From Hydrogenophaga sp. PAMC20947 (GTDB lineage: Bacteria; Pseudomonadota; Gammaproteobacteria; Burkholderiales; Burkholderiaceae_C), in the NCBI RefSeq assembly GCF_004795855.1, contig NZ_CP039252.1:1178001-1242000 (forward strand): a stretch of DNA of 64,000 nucleotides, written 5' to 3'. This document shows, in pieces, positions 40,401-49,833 of the stretch. Numbering within the stretch: position 1 is the stretch's first letter; each line of letters starts with the position of its first letter. Under the pieces are notes generated by a model, which was given only the letters and a program-made list of their open reading frames with translations, searched no databases and was not told the DNA's origin. The translations under genes were made by a program, and so were the position numbers.

Positions 40401-43400
40401 TGCAACTCACGGGCACACTGACCAACAACCTGCTGCAGGCGGGCGCCGCACTCAACATCAGTGCCGCGGCCTTGAGCCAAGGCACCACCGGCAAGATCTT
40501 GGGCAGCATGCAAGACAGCCAAGGCACAACCACCATTGCGCTCAATGGCTCGGGCACCTATGTCAACTCTGGCACCCTGTTCTCTGGCGGCGATCTGGCG
40601 CTCAGCGCCGCCGCCATCACCAATGCCAACGGCGCCCTTGTGGGCAGCAACGGCGACACGGCGATCACCACCACCACGGGCAGCCTGACCAACCACGGCG
40701 ATTTGGTATCCGTGGGCGACATGGCGCTGAATGCCGCCACCAGCATCAGCAACTTGGCGACCACCCACACGGTTCAAGGGCGCTACCTTGGCATGCAAGG
40801 TTCGACAGCGCGGTACGAACTCAAGCAGGTTCTTGACAGCAAGGGCACCATCAATGCGATGGGCAGTTTGAGCATGACGGCGCAAAACACCGTGCTCAAC
40901 GAGAGCGAGATCAGGGCCGGCGGCATGGGCGCGGGCAACATCACCATCACCGCCAACACCATCCGAAACGAAGTCAAAGGCGGCGACTCGCGGGCTTGGA
41001 CTTCCGTCGACACGGTCACCAGCGACTTGCCTGATGCCGAGACCACGGCGGAGAACAGGGGGCTGGATTATGTTATCGATGACGAAGACAACAGCTACAA
41101 CAACGGCGACAAGCACAAAATCACGACCTATACCGAGACTTGGCATAGAGATCAGTATTTCACAGCCGGTTTGGCGGCCTTGAAGCCGCTGATCAGCGGC
41201 TCAGGCACGGTGCGCTTGCAAAATTTCACGAACGGTAAGAACTTGGGCGGGGTCATTGAAGGGGCCAACGTCCTCATCAGCACCACCAAGCCGGGGGCCA
41301 CATTCACCAACGATGCCCTCGCCGTTCAGCGGCAAAATTACACCCGCGAGACGGAGTATGAGATCCATTACGCGGCGTTGGGGCCTGCGAAATGGAGCGA
41401 AGGCTGGACAACAAACACCACCAGCAGTAGCTTGGTGGGTGTGAACACTTCGTACGGCGCCAGCATCGGCGCGTCGATTCGCGCGCCGGGCGCTGTGTCG
41501 ATCACGGGTGTTGCCATGACCAATGCGGGCTCTGTGTTGCCTTCGTCGGGCTCCACGCCGGGCGGAGGGTCGGCCGGGTCGGCACCTGGGACGGTCAACG
41601 CCAGCGGCACCGACGCGGGCGCCTCTGGCATCGCGACCTTCGTTGGCGTGGCTTCGTTGCCGCGGTTCGACCCCCTGAATTGGCCGGGGCTCAACCTCAG
41701 CTTGCCCACGAGCCAGAACGGCTACTTCGTGACCAGCAAAAACCCGTCGGCGCGGTACCTGGTTGAGACCAACCCCTTGTTCACCAACAATGCTTCGTTG
41801 GGCTCTGATTATTTGGCCGACAAGCTGGGCATCGACCCAGAGCTGAGCATGAAGCGCCTGGGCGACAACAACTACGAGGCATACCTGGTTCAGCAACAGC
41901 TGATGGCCCAAACCGGCTCTTCGCTTTTGGCAGGCCTCTCGGGCGCAGGAGGGGTTTACCAACAACTGATGGAAAACGCGTTTTCCACCGGTGGCGAACT
42001 GGGCTTGACCTATGGCGTTGCGCCCACGCTTGAACAGCTGGCCAAGCTCACAGAAAGCATTGTCTGGATGGTGGCCGTGGAAGTGGGTGGTCAAACCGTG
42101 CTCGCGCCGGTTGTGTTCCTGGCGCCCAAAACACTGGCCTCGCTCAAAGGGGGTGCCGAAATCGAAGCCGATCAGGTAACGCTCAATGTGACCGAGCTGA
42201 TGAACAAGGGGGGCAGTATTGCCGGGGCCACCAGCGTTTCGGTGAACGCCAAAGGCGATATCACCAACCTCTCGGGCAGCGTCATGGGCGGCAGCGTGGT
42301 ATTGGCCTCTGTCGAGGGTGGCATCACCAATGCCACTTTCGTGGCCACGGCGGGCGATGAAGGCAACATGACCACCACCTTGGGCAAAACCGCCCAGATC
42401 GTGGCGACCGATTCCCTCAAACTTGACGCCAAGGGCGACATCCAAAACCTGGGGGCGCAGATGGGTGCGGGGGGCGATGCGTCCCTCAATGCCGGTGGTG
42501 CCATCACTTTTGACACCATCGAAGACAAGTCGTCGGTGTCGTCGGTTTCGTCTCAGAGTGGCTTTCTGTCGGGTGGCGTCACCAGAAACACCACGAGCAC
42601 GGTCAACCAAGTGAAATCGGGCCTGGACGTGGGCGGCAGCCTCGCGATGAACGCGGGCAAAGACATCACCTTGGCGGGCACGGACGCCGACGTGGGTGGC
42701 GATGCGCAAATAGCGGCGGGTGGCGATGTGAACATCGTGGCGCGAGAAAACACGGTGACCTCCAACACCACTTCGACCATGTCCGGGCTCGGCGTGGGTG
42801 GGGGGGTGTACGGCACCAGTGAAACCAAGACCGACAGCTTCTCTAGCCGCAATGTGGGGAGCTCATTGAACATTGGCGGCAACGCCGATGTGAAGGCCGG
42901 GGGCGACATGACCGTTCAAGGCTCCAAGCTCAATGTGGGCGGCGATGCGGGTCTGGATGTCACCAACTTGAATGTCTTGGCAGGGAAAGACCTGGACACC
43001 ACCACCACCACCACCAAAACCACCAGCTTTTTGCAGGTGGAGAACGTGGGCAATGGGCCGTCGAGCAGCAGTTCCTCGCAATCGGATTCGTCCAAAGGCA
43101 GCGAAACCAGTGGGCAGGCGGGCGGCGCGGCGGCCTCAACCTCGGCCAGCACACAGGCCAAAGCCAGCGCCGGCGCGGGCGCCAGCTATTCCGACTCGGC
43201 GGGTGTGACCTTGGCCAAAACCACCACCACGACCGATGCTTCGCTGTCGCAGCGCAGCGTGGGCTCGGAGTTGAATTTGGGTGGCAACGTCACCATCAAG
43301 GCCAAGGACACGGTCACGCTGCAAGGCTCGGAATTGAACGCAGGGGGCGATCTGGACCTCAGCGCCAAGAACGTGCAACTGTTGGCGGCGCAAAACATTG

Positions 43401-46400
43401 AAGAGACGTCGTCCACCAGCACGACCATCCGTCTGGGCCTCTACGCAACCACCGAAAACCAGGCAGGGGCTTCGGCCGAGGCCTCGGCTCAAACCCATGG
43501 CAACGCAGACGCGTCGGCCAGTGCGGGGGGCACTTCGGCCAGTTCTCAAGCCAACGCATCGGCGGGCGCCAGCGCCAATGCCGGCGCGCAAGCGGCAGCC
43601 AGCAGCAACAACACGGTGGATGTGTTGCGCATCGACAGCCGAGACAGCGAGTCGCTGAAAGTGACGAACACGGGGTCGGCGATCCGCTCTGGCGGCGATA
43701 TGAAACTCGATGTGGCCGAAAAGCTGAGCACGGTGGGCTCCACCATTGAGGCCGAGGGCAATGTGGATCTCAAGGCCAAAGAGATGAGTTTTGAGGCCGC
43801 TCAAGACATCGACTACGCCAAAGAAAGCGCCAGCTCCACGCGTATGGGCTTGTATGCCGACGTGGGCACCAGCGCCGAAGCCAAGGCCCAGGCCAGCGCC
43901 GGGGTCGATACCAGTGCGACGGCCCAAGCCAAGGTCACGGGCGCCAGCGCCAAGGCCGGCGGCAGCGCAGAGGTGGGGGTGAGTGCCGAGGTCAATGCCC
44001 AGGCCAAGATCGGCGTCGGCCTTCAAGCCAAAGACACGCGTTCCACCACCGAGGCGGGATCGTCCACCGCGGTGACGTCGTCGATTGTTTCAAAAAGCGG
44101 CAGTGTGACGCGCACCGCCGAAGGGACCATCAAGGATGTGGGCACCAACATCGAAGCGGCCACCGATTTCAACCAGTCGGCGACCCGCATCGAAAGTCTG
44201 GCTGCTGAAAACAGCCAGTTCTTGAACACCACCAACGAAGAAACCACGGTCCGCGTGGGGGTGTATGCCGCTTCCGGCGCCGATGCCAAAGCCAGCGCCA
44301 GTGGCAGTGCCCAAGGCACGGCCAAGGCCGGCGTCACGGGTGCGCCATCGGCCAAAGGCAGTGCCGAGGGCAGCGTCAATGCCCAGGCCGGTAGCGAGGC
44401 GGTGGTGGGGCACGAGGCATCGATGACGCGCAATGTGGATTCCACTGCCTCCAAATCGACGCAAGCGGTGGTGTCCACCGTGAAGGTGGGGGGCGACGTG
44501 AACAGCGCCTCCAAAGAAACCACGGTGTTGCAGGGCACTCAAATTGAGGCCGGTGGAGCGGTCAACCTCAGCGCCGCAGAGCTCGAAGCCCGCGCCGCCC
44601 GGGATACGGCAGAAACCACCACTTCGTCGGAAACGGCCAGCGCCAAGTTGGCAACCAAGGTCGGTGTTGGAGCCAAGGCCGAAGCATCGGCATCGGCATC
44701 GGGTTCGTCCTCGGGCGGCGGCAGCGGTGGCGGCAACGCGGAGGCCGGAGCCGGGATTCGCGTGGGGGCATCGGCTGAGATGGGCTACGAAAATGATCAA
44801 AACCGAAGCGCCTCCACCACGGCGGTGGTGTCCAGTATTTCGGGCAACAGCATCAACATCAACACCACGGGCAAAACCACCTTGGAGGGCACGAACCTGA
44901 ACGCTGGCGACGGTGGCATCATGATCGCGGCGAAAAGCCTCGACTACCAAGCCGCGCAGGATACGTTTGAAACCTCCGGCGAGTCGATCAAAGTGAACGC
45001 GTCATTGACCTTGGAAGTCACGGCGCTCGCTTCGGCGAACATCGATGCCAAGGCCGAGGCCAGCACGGCGGTGGGCAGCAGCCAGTCGTCGGGCACCCGT
45101 GCGGTGGTGGGCAACATCAACTCCGCCGGTGGGTTGAACATCACCACCCAAGGCGATACGCGATTGGAGGGCACACAGGTGGCAGTGGCAGGCGATACCA
45201 ACGTGGCCGCTGGTGGCAGCGTGAAGATCGATGCGGCACGCAACACCTTCCAAGGCAGCGCCAACGAAGTGTCTGCCAGCGTGGGTTTTGACAAAGACGC
45301 GACTGCAGGCAACGTCTCGGTGGGGGTTTCCAAAGCCAATGAGAACCGTTCAGAGGCTGTTGTCTCCAATCTCGGTACCGGTGGATCGCTCAACATTTCT
45401 GCGGGCAACAACGTGGAAATCGAAGGGGCGAACATCGCGGCGGGTGGCGATGCGCAGTTGGCGGCAGGTGGCGATTTGACCTTCAAGGAAGCGCGCAACG
45501 AATCGACCGCCAGTGCGAACGACGTGAGCGTGAGCCTGGGGGCGAGGAGCAAGTCGTCAAACAACGCGGAAACGGGGAACACCACGGCCTCCAAAGGCGG
45601 CAGCGCAGGCGTTGACGTGAATGTGCAAAGCAGCCAGAGCTCGGAGGCGGTCACGGGTTCGATCAAGGCCGGCAACAACCTGACGCTGGCCTCAGGTGGC
45701 AACGCCACCTTTGTGGGCACCGAGCTCGCGGCGGGCAACAGCGCGACGGTGGTTGCGGGCGGCGATGTGGCCTTTAAGGCGGCGGAAAGCACGCGCAGCT
45801 CGGTGGGCGTAGGCGTTGGCCTGGCGGCTGCGGCCGAAAGCGACACCACGACCAAGACGGTGAATAACACCACCAATACCACCAATACTGGCAACACTGG
45901 CAACACTGGCAACGCCGCCAACAGCACCAACACCGCCAACACGGCGGGTGAATTCAAGAAGGAATCCAGCAAAGAGGCGTCGGGCAGCCTGAACCTTGAT
46001 GCCGCCGTGGGCCAAGAGCAACGCGGTGCCACCTTGTCTGCCGGCGCGGGCGGCATTCAGATTGCCTCTGGCGGCAATGTGGAGCTGCAAGGCACACAGA
46101 TGGCCACCGACGGTGCGGCCGACATTTCGGCGGCCGGAAAAGTGATTCAAACCGAGGCGACCAGTTCGTCCGTGGGATTGGGTGTGAACGTCAGTGGAAC
46201 GGCCAAATCCAAGAAAACAACGGGCACCTTGGTCACCGACCCGGCGCCGGCCCAAGGGGGTGCCCCTGCCGAGACCGATGCCGGGCCAAAAGACGCGCCG
46301 GGCGCGACCAGCACTGGGGCCGAGAGCGCAGAAAAGACCGACAAGACTGGGAAAGTCGATCCGGCTGAGAAGGTGGAGAAGAGTGGTTCGGCGCCCGAGG

Positions 46401-46885
46401 CCGAGTCGACCGACGCGAAAGGTGCGCCACCCAGTGCGGCTTCCGCTGAGGCCAACGAAGAAACGGGCGATGCCAAGGCTGAAGCGCCCGAGCCAACCAG
46501 CGAGGGCAGCGTCAAGAAAAAATCCAGCCTGGAAACCAGCAGCGAGAGCACTGAAACCCGCATCGAGGCAGGGGGTGGTACCACGATCCAATCGGGCGTG
46601 AAACCCAAGTCGGTGATTCCCGGCGTGGTGATGACACTGAAGGGTTCGACCCAAACCGATGGCACCGTGAAGGCCCTGGTCCCGATTCCGGGCAACCTGC
46701 CTGCGGGCAGCAAGGTGGTCGCCCTTCAACCCGATGGCAAACCCTTGCCTGAATGGGTGAAGTTTGACGCGGCCACGGGCGCGGTCACCGGCACGCCACC
46801 TGCGGGCTTTGAGGGTGGTTTGAACATCGTGGTCAGCGTGCCGCAGGCGGACGGCAGCGTGCGCAAGGTGGGCGTGCAGTTTTGA
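37475..46885 (+). CDS. Giant filamentous haemagglutinin-like TpsA exoprotein (3136 residues)
   Basis: Secreted adhesin-type protein exported by the upstream TpsB. An extended signal (ESPR: MNHVYRVVRNKKTGLWMVAS) covers residues 1-50. The TPS domain (about 55-250) has the NPNGI motif at 163-167 and GFINTSAVTLTTG. Residues about 250-1500 are short beta-helix repeats of the 'NAGLLQSGGD' kind. Residues about 1680-2900 are haemagglutinin repeats interrupted by Ala/Ser-rich blocks. An acidic Pro/Ala/Glu tail (about 2900-3040) leads to a putative Ig domain (about 3050-3136, LPEWVKFDAATGAVTGTPP). I found no cysteine in the chain, no VENN motif and no toxin-like C-terminus, so it looks like an adhesin, not a contact-dependent inhibition toxin. 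Confidence 0.9.
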   Translation: MNHVYRVVRNKKTGLWMVASEIARSAAGSTGAVVLASGMLAFPVVALAQSASAGMASGQAGRVYVAPNGRTTVVDINNASGAGLSHNMFTQFDVNSGGLVLNNANTQGTAITVNTQLAGELLVNMQLDKQATVILNEVVGGGQSGLNGFTEVAGQRAKVIIANPNGISVNGAGFINTSAVTLTTGSPQVAGGRLTSLSVSGGDIAVTGAGLNAKGVDVLNLLSRNLTLGGNINAEDLVVLTGAQKHSIGSDGFSVSGSSGSSASGATYAIDASSLGGMYADTIRLVSTDQGAGVRILSNVAASGGEFSLTAAGKIEIRGKISANKDLLVRTSSLATGPNPSDAALLFGNGSLSSKGDLEIVVGGKAILEGGELFASKQINIQAGELQDSSSQSTAEGNNNRTANGGVNVNVTGEAAISETIWTAGQDLTLAVGQLNASAANTQLNANQSVNLTATTGGMDLGQAKVVAYTNLNLNASTSIDVGAGATQGIQAKTGSMAIQTGTTLSNAGEIQAASMSNVNVGSGLTNSGSMVLSTASTAQDIVHVGANLVNQTTAVLLSAGDVQYTVAGSTSNAGTVQSQGSTTVQTNGLTQTSDGQIIGGVQDGKNVTVTSTGNINNAGLVQGDGNVSITASNLTQSGNVIAGAARVGDLTVSTGSGDVSNTGVMQASGGVNLAARNLTQTGSAQLLAEGQADHASQITLSGNLSNNASTVQAGGALALSAQAFEQIGASARFLGGMSNGGATQLNLSGGLDNQGIVQGGGDVDITAEGLLQQAGSRLIAGATATGDLSIDAGAQDLDNRGQIQASGALNVSARDYTQSAAATTLVDDANNSGSTIDLAGVLNNGNLLQTGGRLAINAASLNNSATASKIIAGKEHVSDLDVQLTGAMTNAGLLQSGGDTAIQASAFSQGTSAKVLAGATTAGGAIGGIELDVGTGNIQNDGLLQSSAGMDIAGHNFSNAGKVVAATSGAGSSQVQLTGTLTNNLLQAGAALNISAAALSQGTTGKILGSMQDSQGTTTIALNGSGTYVNSGTLFSGGDLALSAAAITNANGALVGSNGDTAITTTTGSLTNHGDLVSVGDMALNAATSISNLATTHTVQGRYLGMQGSTARYELKQVLDSKGTINAMGSLSMTAQNTVLNESEIRAGGMGAGNITITANTIRNEVKGGDSRAWTSVDTVTSDLPDAETTAENRGLDYVIDDEDNSYNNGDKHKITTYTETWHRDQYFTAGLAALKPLISGSGTVRLQNFTNGKNLGGVIEGANVLISTTKPGATFTNDALAVQRQNYTRETEYEIHYAALGPAKWSEGWTTNTTSSSLVGVNTSYGASIGASIRAPGAVSITGVAMTNAGSVLPSSGSTPGGGSAGSAPGTVNASGTDAGASGIATFVGVASLPRFDPLNWPGLNLSLPTSQNGYFVTSKNPSARYLVETNPLFTNNASLGSDYLADKLGIDPELSMKRLGDNNYEAYLVQQQLMAQTGSSLLAGLSGAGGVYQQLMENAFSTGGELGLTYGVAPTLEQLAKLTESIVWMVAVEVGGQTVLAPVVFLAPKTLASLKGGAEIEADQVTLNVTELMNKGGSIAGATSVSVNAKGDITNLSGSVMGGSVVLASVEGGITNATFVATAGDEGNMTTTLGKTAQIVATDSLKLDAKGDIQNLGAQMGAGGDASLNAGGAITFDTIEDKSSVSSVSSQSGFLSGGVTRNTTSTVNQVKSGLDVGGSLAMNAGKDITLAGTDADVGGDAQIAAGGDVNIVARENTVTSNTTSTMSGLGVGGGVYGTSETKTDSFSSRNVGSSLNIGGNADVKAGGDMTVQGSKLNVGGDAGLDVTNLNVLAGKDLDTTTTTTKTTSFLQVENVGNGPSSSSSSQSDSSKGSETSGQAGGAAASTSASTQAKASAGAGASYSDSAGVTLAKTTTTTDASLSQRSVGSELNLGGNVTIKAKDTVTLQGSELNAGGDLDLSAKNVQLLAAQNIEETSSTSTTIRLGLYATTENQAGASAEASAQTHGNADASASAGGTSASSQANASAGASANAGAQAAASSNNTVDVLRIDSRDSESLKVTNTGSAIRSGGDMKLDVAEKLSTVGSTIEAEGNVDLKAKEMSFEAAQDIDYAKESASSTRMGLYADVGTSAEAKAQASAGVDTSATAQAKVTGASAKAGGSAEVGVSAEVNAQAKIGVGLQAKDTRSTTEAGSSTAVTSSIVSKSGSVTRTAEGTIKDVGTNIEAATDFNQSATRIESLAAENSQFLNTTNEETTVRVGVYAASGADAKASASGSAQGTAKAGVTGAPSAKGSAEGSVNAQAGSEAVVGHEASMTRNVDSTASKSTQAVVSTVKVGGDVNSASKETTVLQGTQIEAGGAVNLSAAELEARAARDTAETTTSSETASAKLATKVGVGAKAEASASASGSSSGGGSGGGNAEAGAGIRVGASAEMGYENDQNRSASTTAVVSSISGNSININTTGKTTLEGTNLNAGDGGIMIAAKSLDYQAAQDTFETSGESIKVNASLTLEVTALASANIDAKAEASTAVGSSQSSGTRAVVGNINSAGGLNITTQGDTRLEGTQVAVAGDTNVAAGGSVKIDAARNTFQGSANEVSASVGFDKDATAGNVSVGVSKANENRSEAVVSNLGTGGSLNISAGNNVEIEGANIAAGGDAQLAAGGDLTFKEARNESTASANDVSVSLGARSKSSNNAETGNTTASKGGSAGVDVNVQSSQSSEAVTGSIKAGNNLTLASGGNATFVGTELAAGNSATVVAGGDVAFKAAESTRSSVGVGVGLAAAAESDTTTKTVNNTTNTTNTGNTGNTGNAANSTNTANTAGEFKKESSKEASGSLNLDAAVGQEQRGATLSAGAGGIQIASGGNVELQGTQMATDGAADISAAGKVIQTEATSSSVGLGVNVSGTAKSKKTTGTLVTDPAPAQGGAPAETDAGPKDAPGATSTGAESAEKTDKTGKVDPAEKVEKSGSAPEAESTDAKGAPPSAASAEANEETGDAKAEAPEPTSEGSVKKKSSLETSSESTETRIEAGGGTTIQSGVKPKSVIPGVVMTLKGSTQTDGTVKALVPIPGNLPAGSKVVALQPDGKPLPEWVKFDAATGAVTGTPPAGFEGGLNIVVSVPQADGSVRKVGVQF
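43021..46150 (+). repeat. Internal haemagglutinin repeats with Ala/Ser-rich inserts in tpsA
   Basis: Units of about 150-170 codons recur, each with a core such as TTIRLGLYA, STRMGLYADV, TTVRVGVYAA or ATKVGVGAKA, followed by an Ala/Ser/Gly-rich stretch and then a V-S-(T/S)-containing beta segment (VGGDV..., EGTQIEAGG). At about 45870-45930 a short run of Asn-Thr-Gly triplets (NTGNTGN) adds low-complexity sequence. Such arrays are prone to recombination and length change. Confidence 0.7.
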
Positions 46886-46950
46886 CGGGTGGCGGTGGGG
46901 TGGCCGACTCGCCAGCCCGCGCCTCGCCTGAAGCTCCCGATCAGCGGGTC

Positions 46951-46979
46951 AGCGGATGACTCGGGTCATCCGCTTTCTC
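46951..46979 (+). terminator. Terminator hairpin after tpsA
   Basis: AGCGGATGAC (46951-46960) and GTCATCCGCT (46965-46974) form a perfect 10-bp stem with a TCGG tetraloop, followed by TTCTC. It is 65 bases past the tpsA stop and should end the tpsB-tpsA transcript. Confidence 0.7.
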
Positions 46980-47017
46980 ACAGCAGCAGCGTGTAGCGGC
47001 CTTCGTTCAGCCCGGAG

Positions 47018-47638
47018 CTACTTTCTCTGAACCCGATGGTCAGGTGTTGTTCTGCGGGGTAGTAGGCGAACGGTGGTGGGTGAAGACATCGAACATATTT
47101 CGGACACGTGGCCTCGAAACGGGCCAGCACCCCGCCGTATGCAAGCATTGTCGGCGGGCTTCGATGGGGTGGCAGGAGTGACTACCGCGCTGTGCGCCAG
47201 ACCGCTTTGCCTGTCCACGCCAATGTGAGGCCTCATTCCGAAATACCACTGCTGGCCCTTGCGCGTCTGGTGCATCTCGGGGTCGCGGGCCCTGTCTGCA
47301 TTCTTGGTGGAACTGGGGGCTCCAATGATGGCGGCGTCCACTATGGTGCCGGTATTGACCTTGAAGTACCGGTCCTGCAATTGTTTAACCACCATGGCAA
47401 ACAACGCTTCACCGAACTTGTTGTCAGTGAGCAGTTTGCGAAACTTCGCGATGGTGGTGGAGTCTGGAACCGGTTCGCGCCGGAGGTCTACGCCGACGAA
47501 GCGGCGCAGGCTGGCACTGTCGTACAAGGCTTCTTCACAGGCCATATCGGCCAGGTTAAACCAGTGCTGAATGACATGAATGCGAAACATGCACTCCAGC
47601 CCAAATGGACTGCACTCTGTTCCTGAGGTAAACATCAA
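47018..47638 (-). pseudogene. Truncated IS5-family transposase
   Basis: The minus-strand frame carries the N-terminal and central part of an IS5-type transposase: FRIHVIQHWFNLADMACEEA, LYDSASLRRFVGVDLRREPV, PDSTTIAKFRKLL, VDAAIIGAPSSTKNADRARD and PEMHQTRKGQQWYFGMRPHI, then GVDRQSGLAHS. After VVTPA the similarity stops, and the C-terminal catalytic part (including the last acidic residue) is missing. No pair of terminal inverted repeats was identified. It lies directly between the tpsA terminator and the histidine kinase and is an inactive relic. Confidence 0.8.
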
Positions 47639-47775
47639 CGTCCACTCGGGATGATGTTCAAACCCAGCGCGGCGAAGTCCGCTTAGCAGAAGCCCAAACA
47701 GAACCCAGAAAGGTCACGACTTGTGCTTGAATCATCGACTTTCTCTCTCACTGAGCGCAACAGCGTTCCTGGCCT

Positions 47776-49833
47776 ATGTTGTTGCACCGCCGACTTTCGC
47801 TACGAAGTTTCCTGACCTTCGCCTTGTTGGCGGTGTTGTTGCCCATTGTCTTGGCCAGTGGCAACTTCTTCTACCGTTCGGCCCACGCCGCAATGGAGGA
47901 GTACGCGCTGCAGTTGTCCGGTGAAGCTGCGGCCCGGACACGCGAGAAAGTGGACGCGTTTTTTGATGCGCCACAACGGGTCATTGCTTTCAACCTCGAA
48001 CAGGCGCGCGTCGGCCAATTGATGTACCGGCAGCCCGATGTCTTGATGCGCCAATTCGCCCTCCAGATCGAACAGCGACCACAACTGACGTTCGTTTCCA
48101 TGGGCTTGCCAGACGGGCAGTACTACGCTGGCGGCCGTTCGCCTCGAGGGAAGGACCAGGCCTTGCACACGCTGAGTTCCCGAATCAGCAATGGCCGAGC
48201 CATGGAAGTGATGCGGATCGACCCAGACACCCGAAAGGCCGTTCGCGTTTCTTTAACCGACTTCGGTTTTGATGCCCGTGATCGCCCCTGGTACCGCGCT
48301 GCGCTGGAGCGCACTGGCATGGCGTGGTATGCCCCGTATCGCTATTCAGGCTTCGGCAAGCAAACAATCCAGAGCACCGTAGGCATGGGCGTCTCTGCGC
48401 CTTTGCGGGCCAGCGACGGCAGCTTGATCGGCGTCTTGGCCGCCGATGTGGCCATGTCGAAGCTCAACGACTTTTTGGCAGAACTGGCTTTGGAATGGGG
48501 TGGCAAAGCTTTCCTCGTCGAAGCAACGGGTGAAATGCTGGCGTCATCTTCCTCCGACGACGCAGGCTTTGGCCGCACGGAATCGTTCAACCCGGACAAG
48601 GTGCACATGGACCAAAGCCTTGACCCCGTCATTCGGGCCTTGGGGCTTCACATACGGGCGACGGAACAGCCGGAAGGCAGCCAGTTCATGGAGGTGGACG
48701 GGGTTCGCCATCTCGCACGGTGGTGGAGTCATGCGCTGAACAACGGGCCGGTGCTCACCATGGCCATCATCCTGCCCGAGAGCCGCTTCAATACGCCACT
48801 GCGCGACGTGCTGCACAACACCGTGATCACCACCATCGCGGTCATGCTCGCATCGGTGTTTTTCGCCATTTTTGTGGCACACCGGGTGGCGTGGCCCATG
48901 CGGGCGCTGAGCGACTGGGCGGCCCGCCTGGCCCAAGCCGACTGGCATGCGCAGGCCCCGAAATTGAGCCCCATCCGCGAGCTGCGTGCGTTGGAAGAAA
49001 CCATGGGCACCATGGCCAACCAACTCAAATCGCATGCCGAAGGCCTGGAGGACATGGTGGCGGAGCGCACGGCCGAGCTGGAGGATGCCGTTGCAGCCAT
49101 CGAGCAGACGCTGACAGACCAGCGCCAATTCATCGCGATGATGTCCCATGAAGTGCGCTCGCCATTGGCGGTCATCAACGCAGCGGGGCAGTTGTTGGCC
49201 TTGCGCTCCAAAGACCTTCCGCCGCAGCAGGCGCTGGCGCAGCGGATCCTGCGTGGGTCTGCACGCCTGAGCACCTTTTTTGACAACTGCCTCACCGAAG
49301 ACCGCATCGAGAGCCGAAACTTTGCGCTGGAGCCCGAGCCGGTTGACGTGGCGGAACTCGCACAATGGGTGACCGAAAACGGCGGTCAATTGTCGGGCGA
49401 ACACCCTATAGAGCTCGACGTGGCTGACGGTCTGCCACCGGTTCAGGGTGACCCCGTGCTGCTGCGCGTGATGCTGGTGAACGTGTTGTCCAATGCCTTC
49501 AAGTATTCCGCGCCCGGAACACCGGTTTCCATGCAGGTGACTCGCCATGCCACAGGCTGTCGTTTCACGATCGAAGACGAGGGGCCAGGTATTCCCCTGG
49601 AAGAGCAAGCCGTGGTCTTCGAGAAGTACCGCCGGGGGCGAGGCGCCGAGGGCATCCCCGGCGCAGGCCTGGGACTTGCGTTGGTCAAACGCATCGTCGA
49701 TCTCCATGGGGGACGGGTGTCCCTGGAACCCCGGGTCCCCAGCGGCACACGCTTCCATCTCGACATTCCCTTTATTGCACCCGAGGCGGCTGGCGATCAA
49801 GCGCATCTGACTCCAGCGGACCATGCACCATGA
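47776..49833 (+). CDS. Membrane sensor histidine kinase with Cache domain
   Basis: 685-residue two-component sensor. Membrane helix 1 (about 10-28), a periplasmic double-Cache-like domain (about 35-345, with FVSMGLPDGQYYAGGRSPRG and DARDRPWYRAAL, typical of small-ligand sensors), membrane helix 2 (about 350-372), HAMP-like linker, a coiled coil (LEDMVAERTAELEDAVAAIE), a HisKA domain with the phospho-acceptor His 458 in MMSHEVRSPL, and an HATPase domain (NVLSNAFKYS, EDEGPGIP, GAGLGLALVK). The 3' end overlaps the response-regulator gene by four bases. Ligands of similar Cache domains are organic acids or amino acids; none can be assigned. Confidence 0.9.
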   Translation: MLLHRRLSLRSFLTFALLAVLLPIVLASGNFFYRSAHAAMEEYALQLSGEAAARTREKVDAFFDAPQRVIAFNLEQARVGQLMYRQPDVLMRQFALQIEQRPQLTFVSMGLPDGQYYAGGRSPRGKDQALHTLSSRISNGRAMEVMRIDPDTRKAVRVSLTDFGFDARDRPWYRAALERTGMAWYAPYRYSGFGKQTIQSTVGMGVSAPLRASDGSLIGVLAADVAMSKLNDFLAELALEWGGKAFLVEATGEMLASSSSDDAGFGRTESFNPDKVHMDQSLDPVIRALGLHIRATEQPEGSQFMEVDGVRHLARWWSHALNNGPVLTMAIILPESRFNTPLRDVLHNTVITTIAVMLASVFFAIFVAHRVAWPMRALSDWAARLAQADWHAQAPKLSPIRELRALEETMGTMANQLKSHAEGLEDMVAERTAELEDAVAAIEQTLTDQRQFIAMMSHEVRSPLAVINAAGQLLALRSKDLPPQQALAQRILRGSARLSTFFDNCLTEDRIESRNFALEPEPVDVAELAQWVTENGGQLSGEHPIELDVADGLPPVQGDPVLLRVMLVNVLSNAFKYSAPGTPVSMQVTRHATGCRFTIEDEGPGIPLEEQAVVFEKYRRGRGAEGIPGAGLGLALVKRIVDLHGGRVSLEPRVPSGTRFHLDIPFIAPEAAGDQAHLTPADHAP

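Noticed and set aside
38525..41146. Minus-strand open frame of 873 codons opposite tpsA
   Set aside because: It lies wholly within tpsA in the opposite strand, its His/Arg/Gly/Val-rich sequence has no domain character, and it follows from the GC-biased repeats of the sense gene.
43200..43650. CRISPR-like repetitive sequence
   Set aside because: The repetition is protein-coding Ala/Ser codons in tpsA, with no uniform repeats and spacers and no cas genes.
46300..46885. Contact-dependent inhibition toxin at the TpsA C-terminus
   Set aside because: No VENN-type motif, no toxin-like domain and no small immunity gene follow; the end is an Ig-like domain and a terminator.
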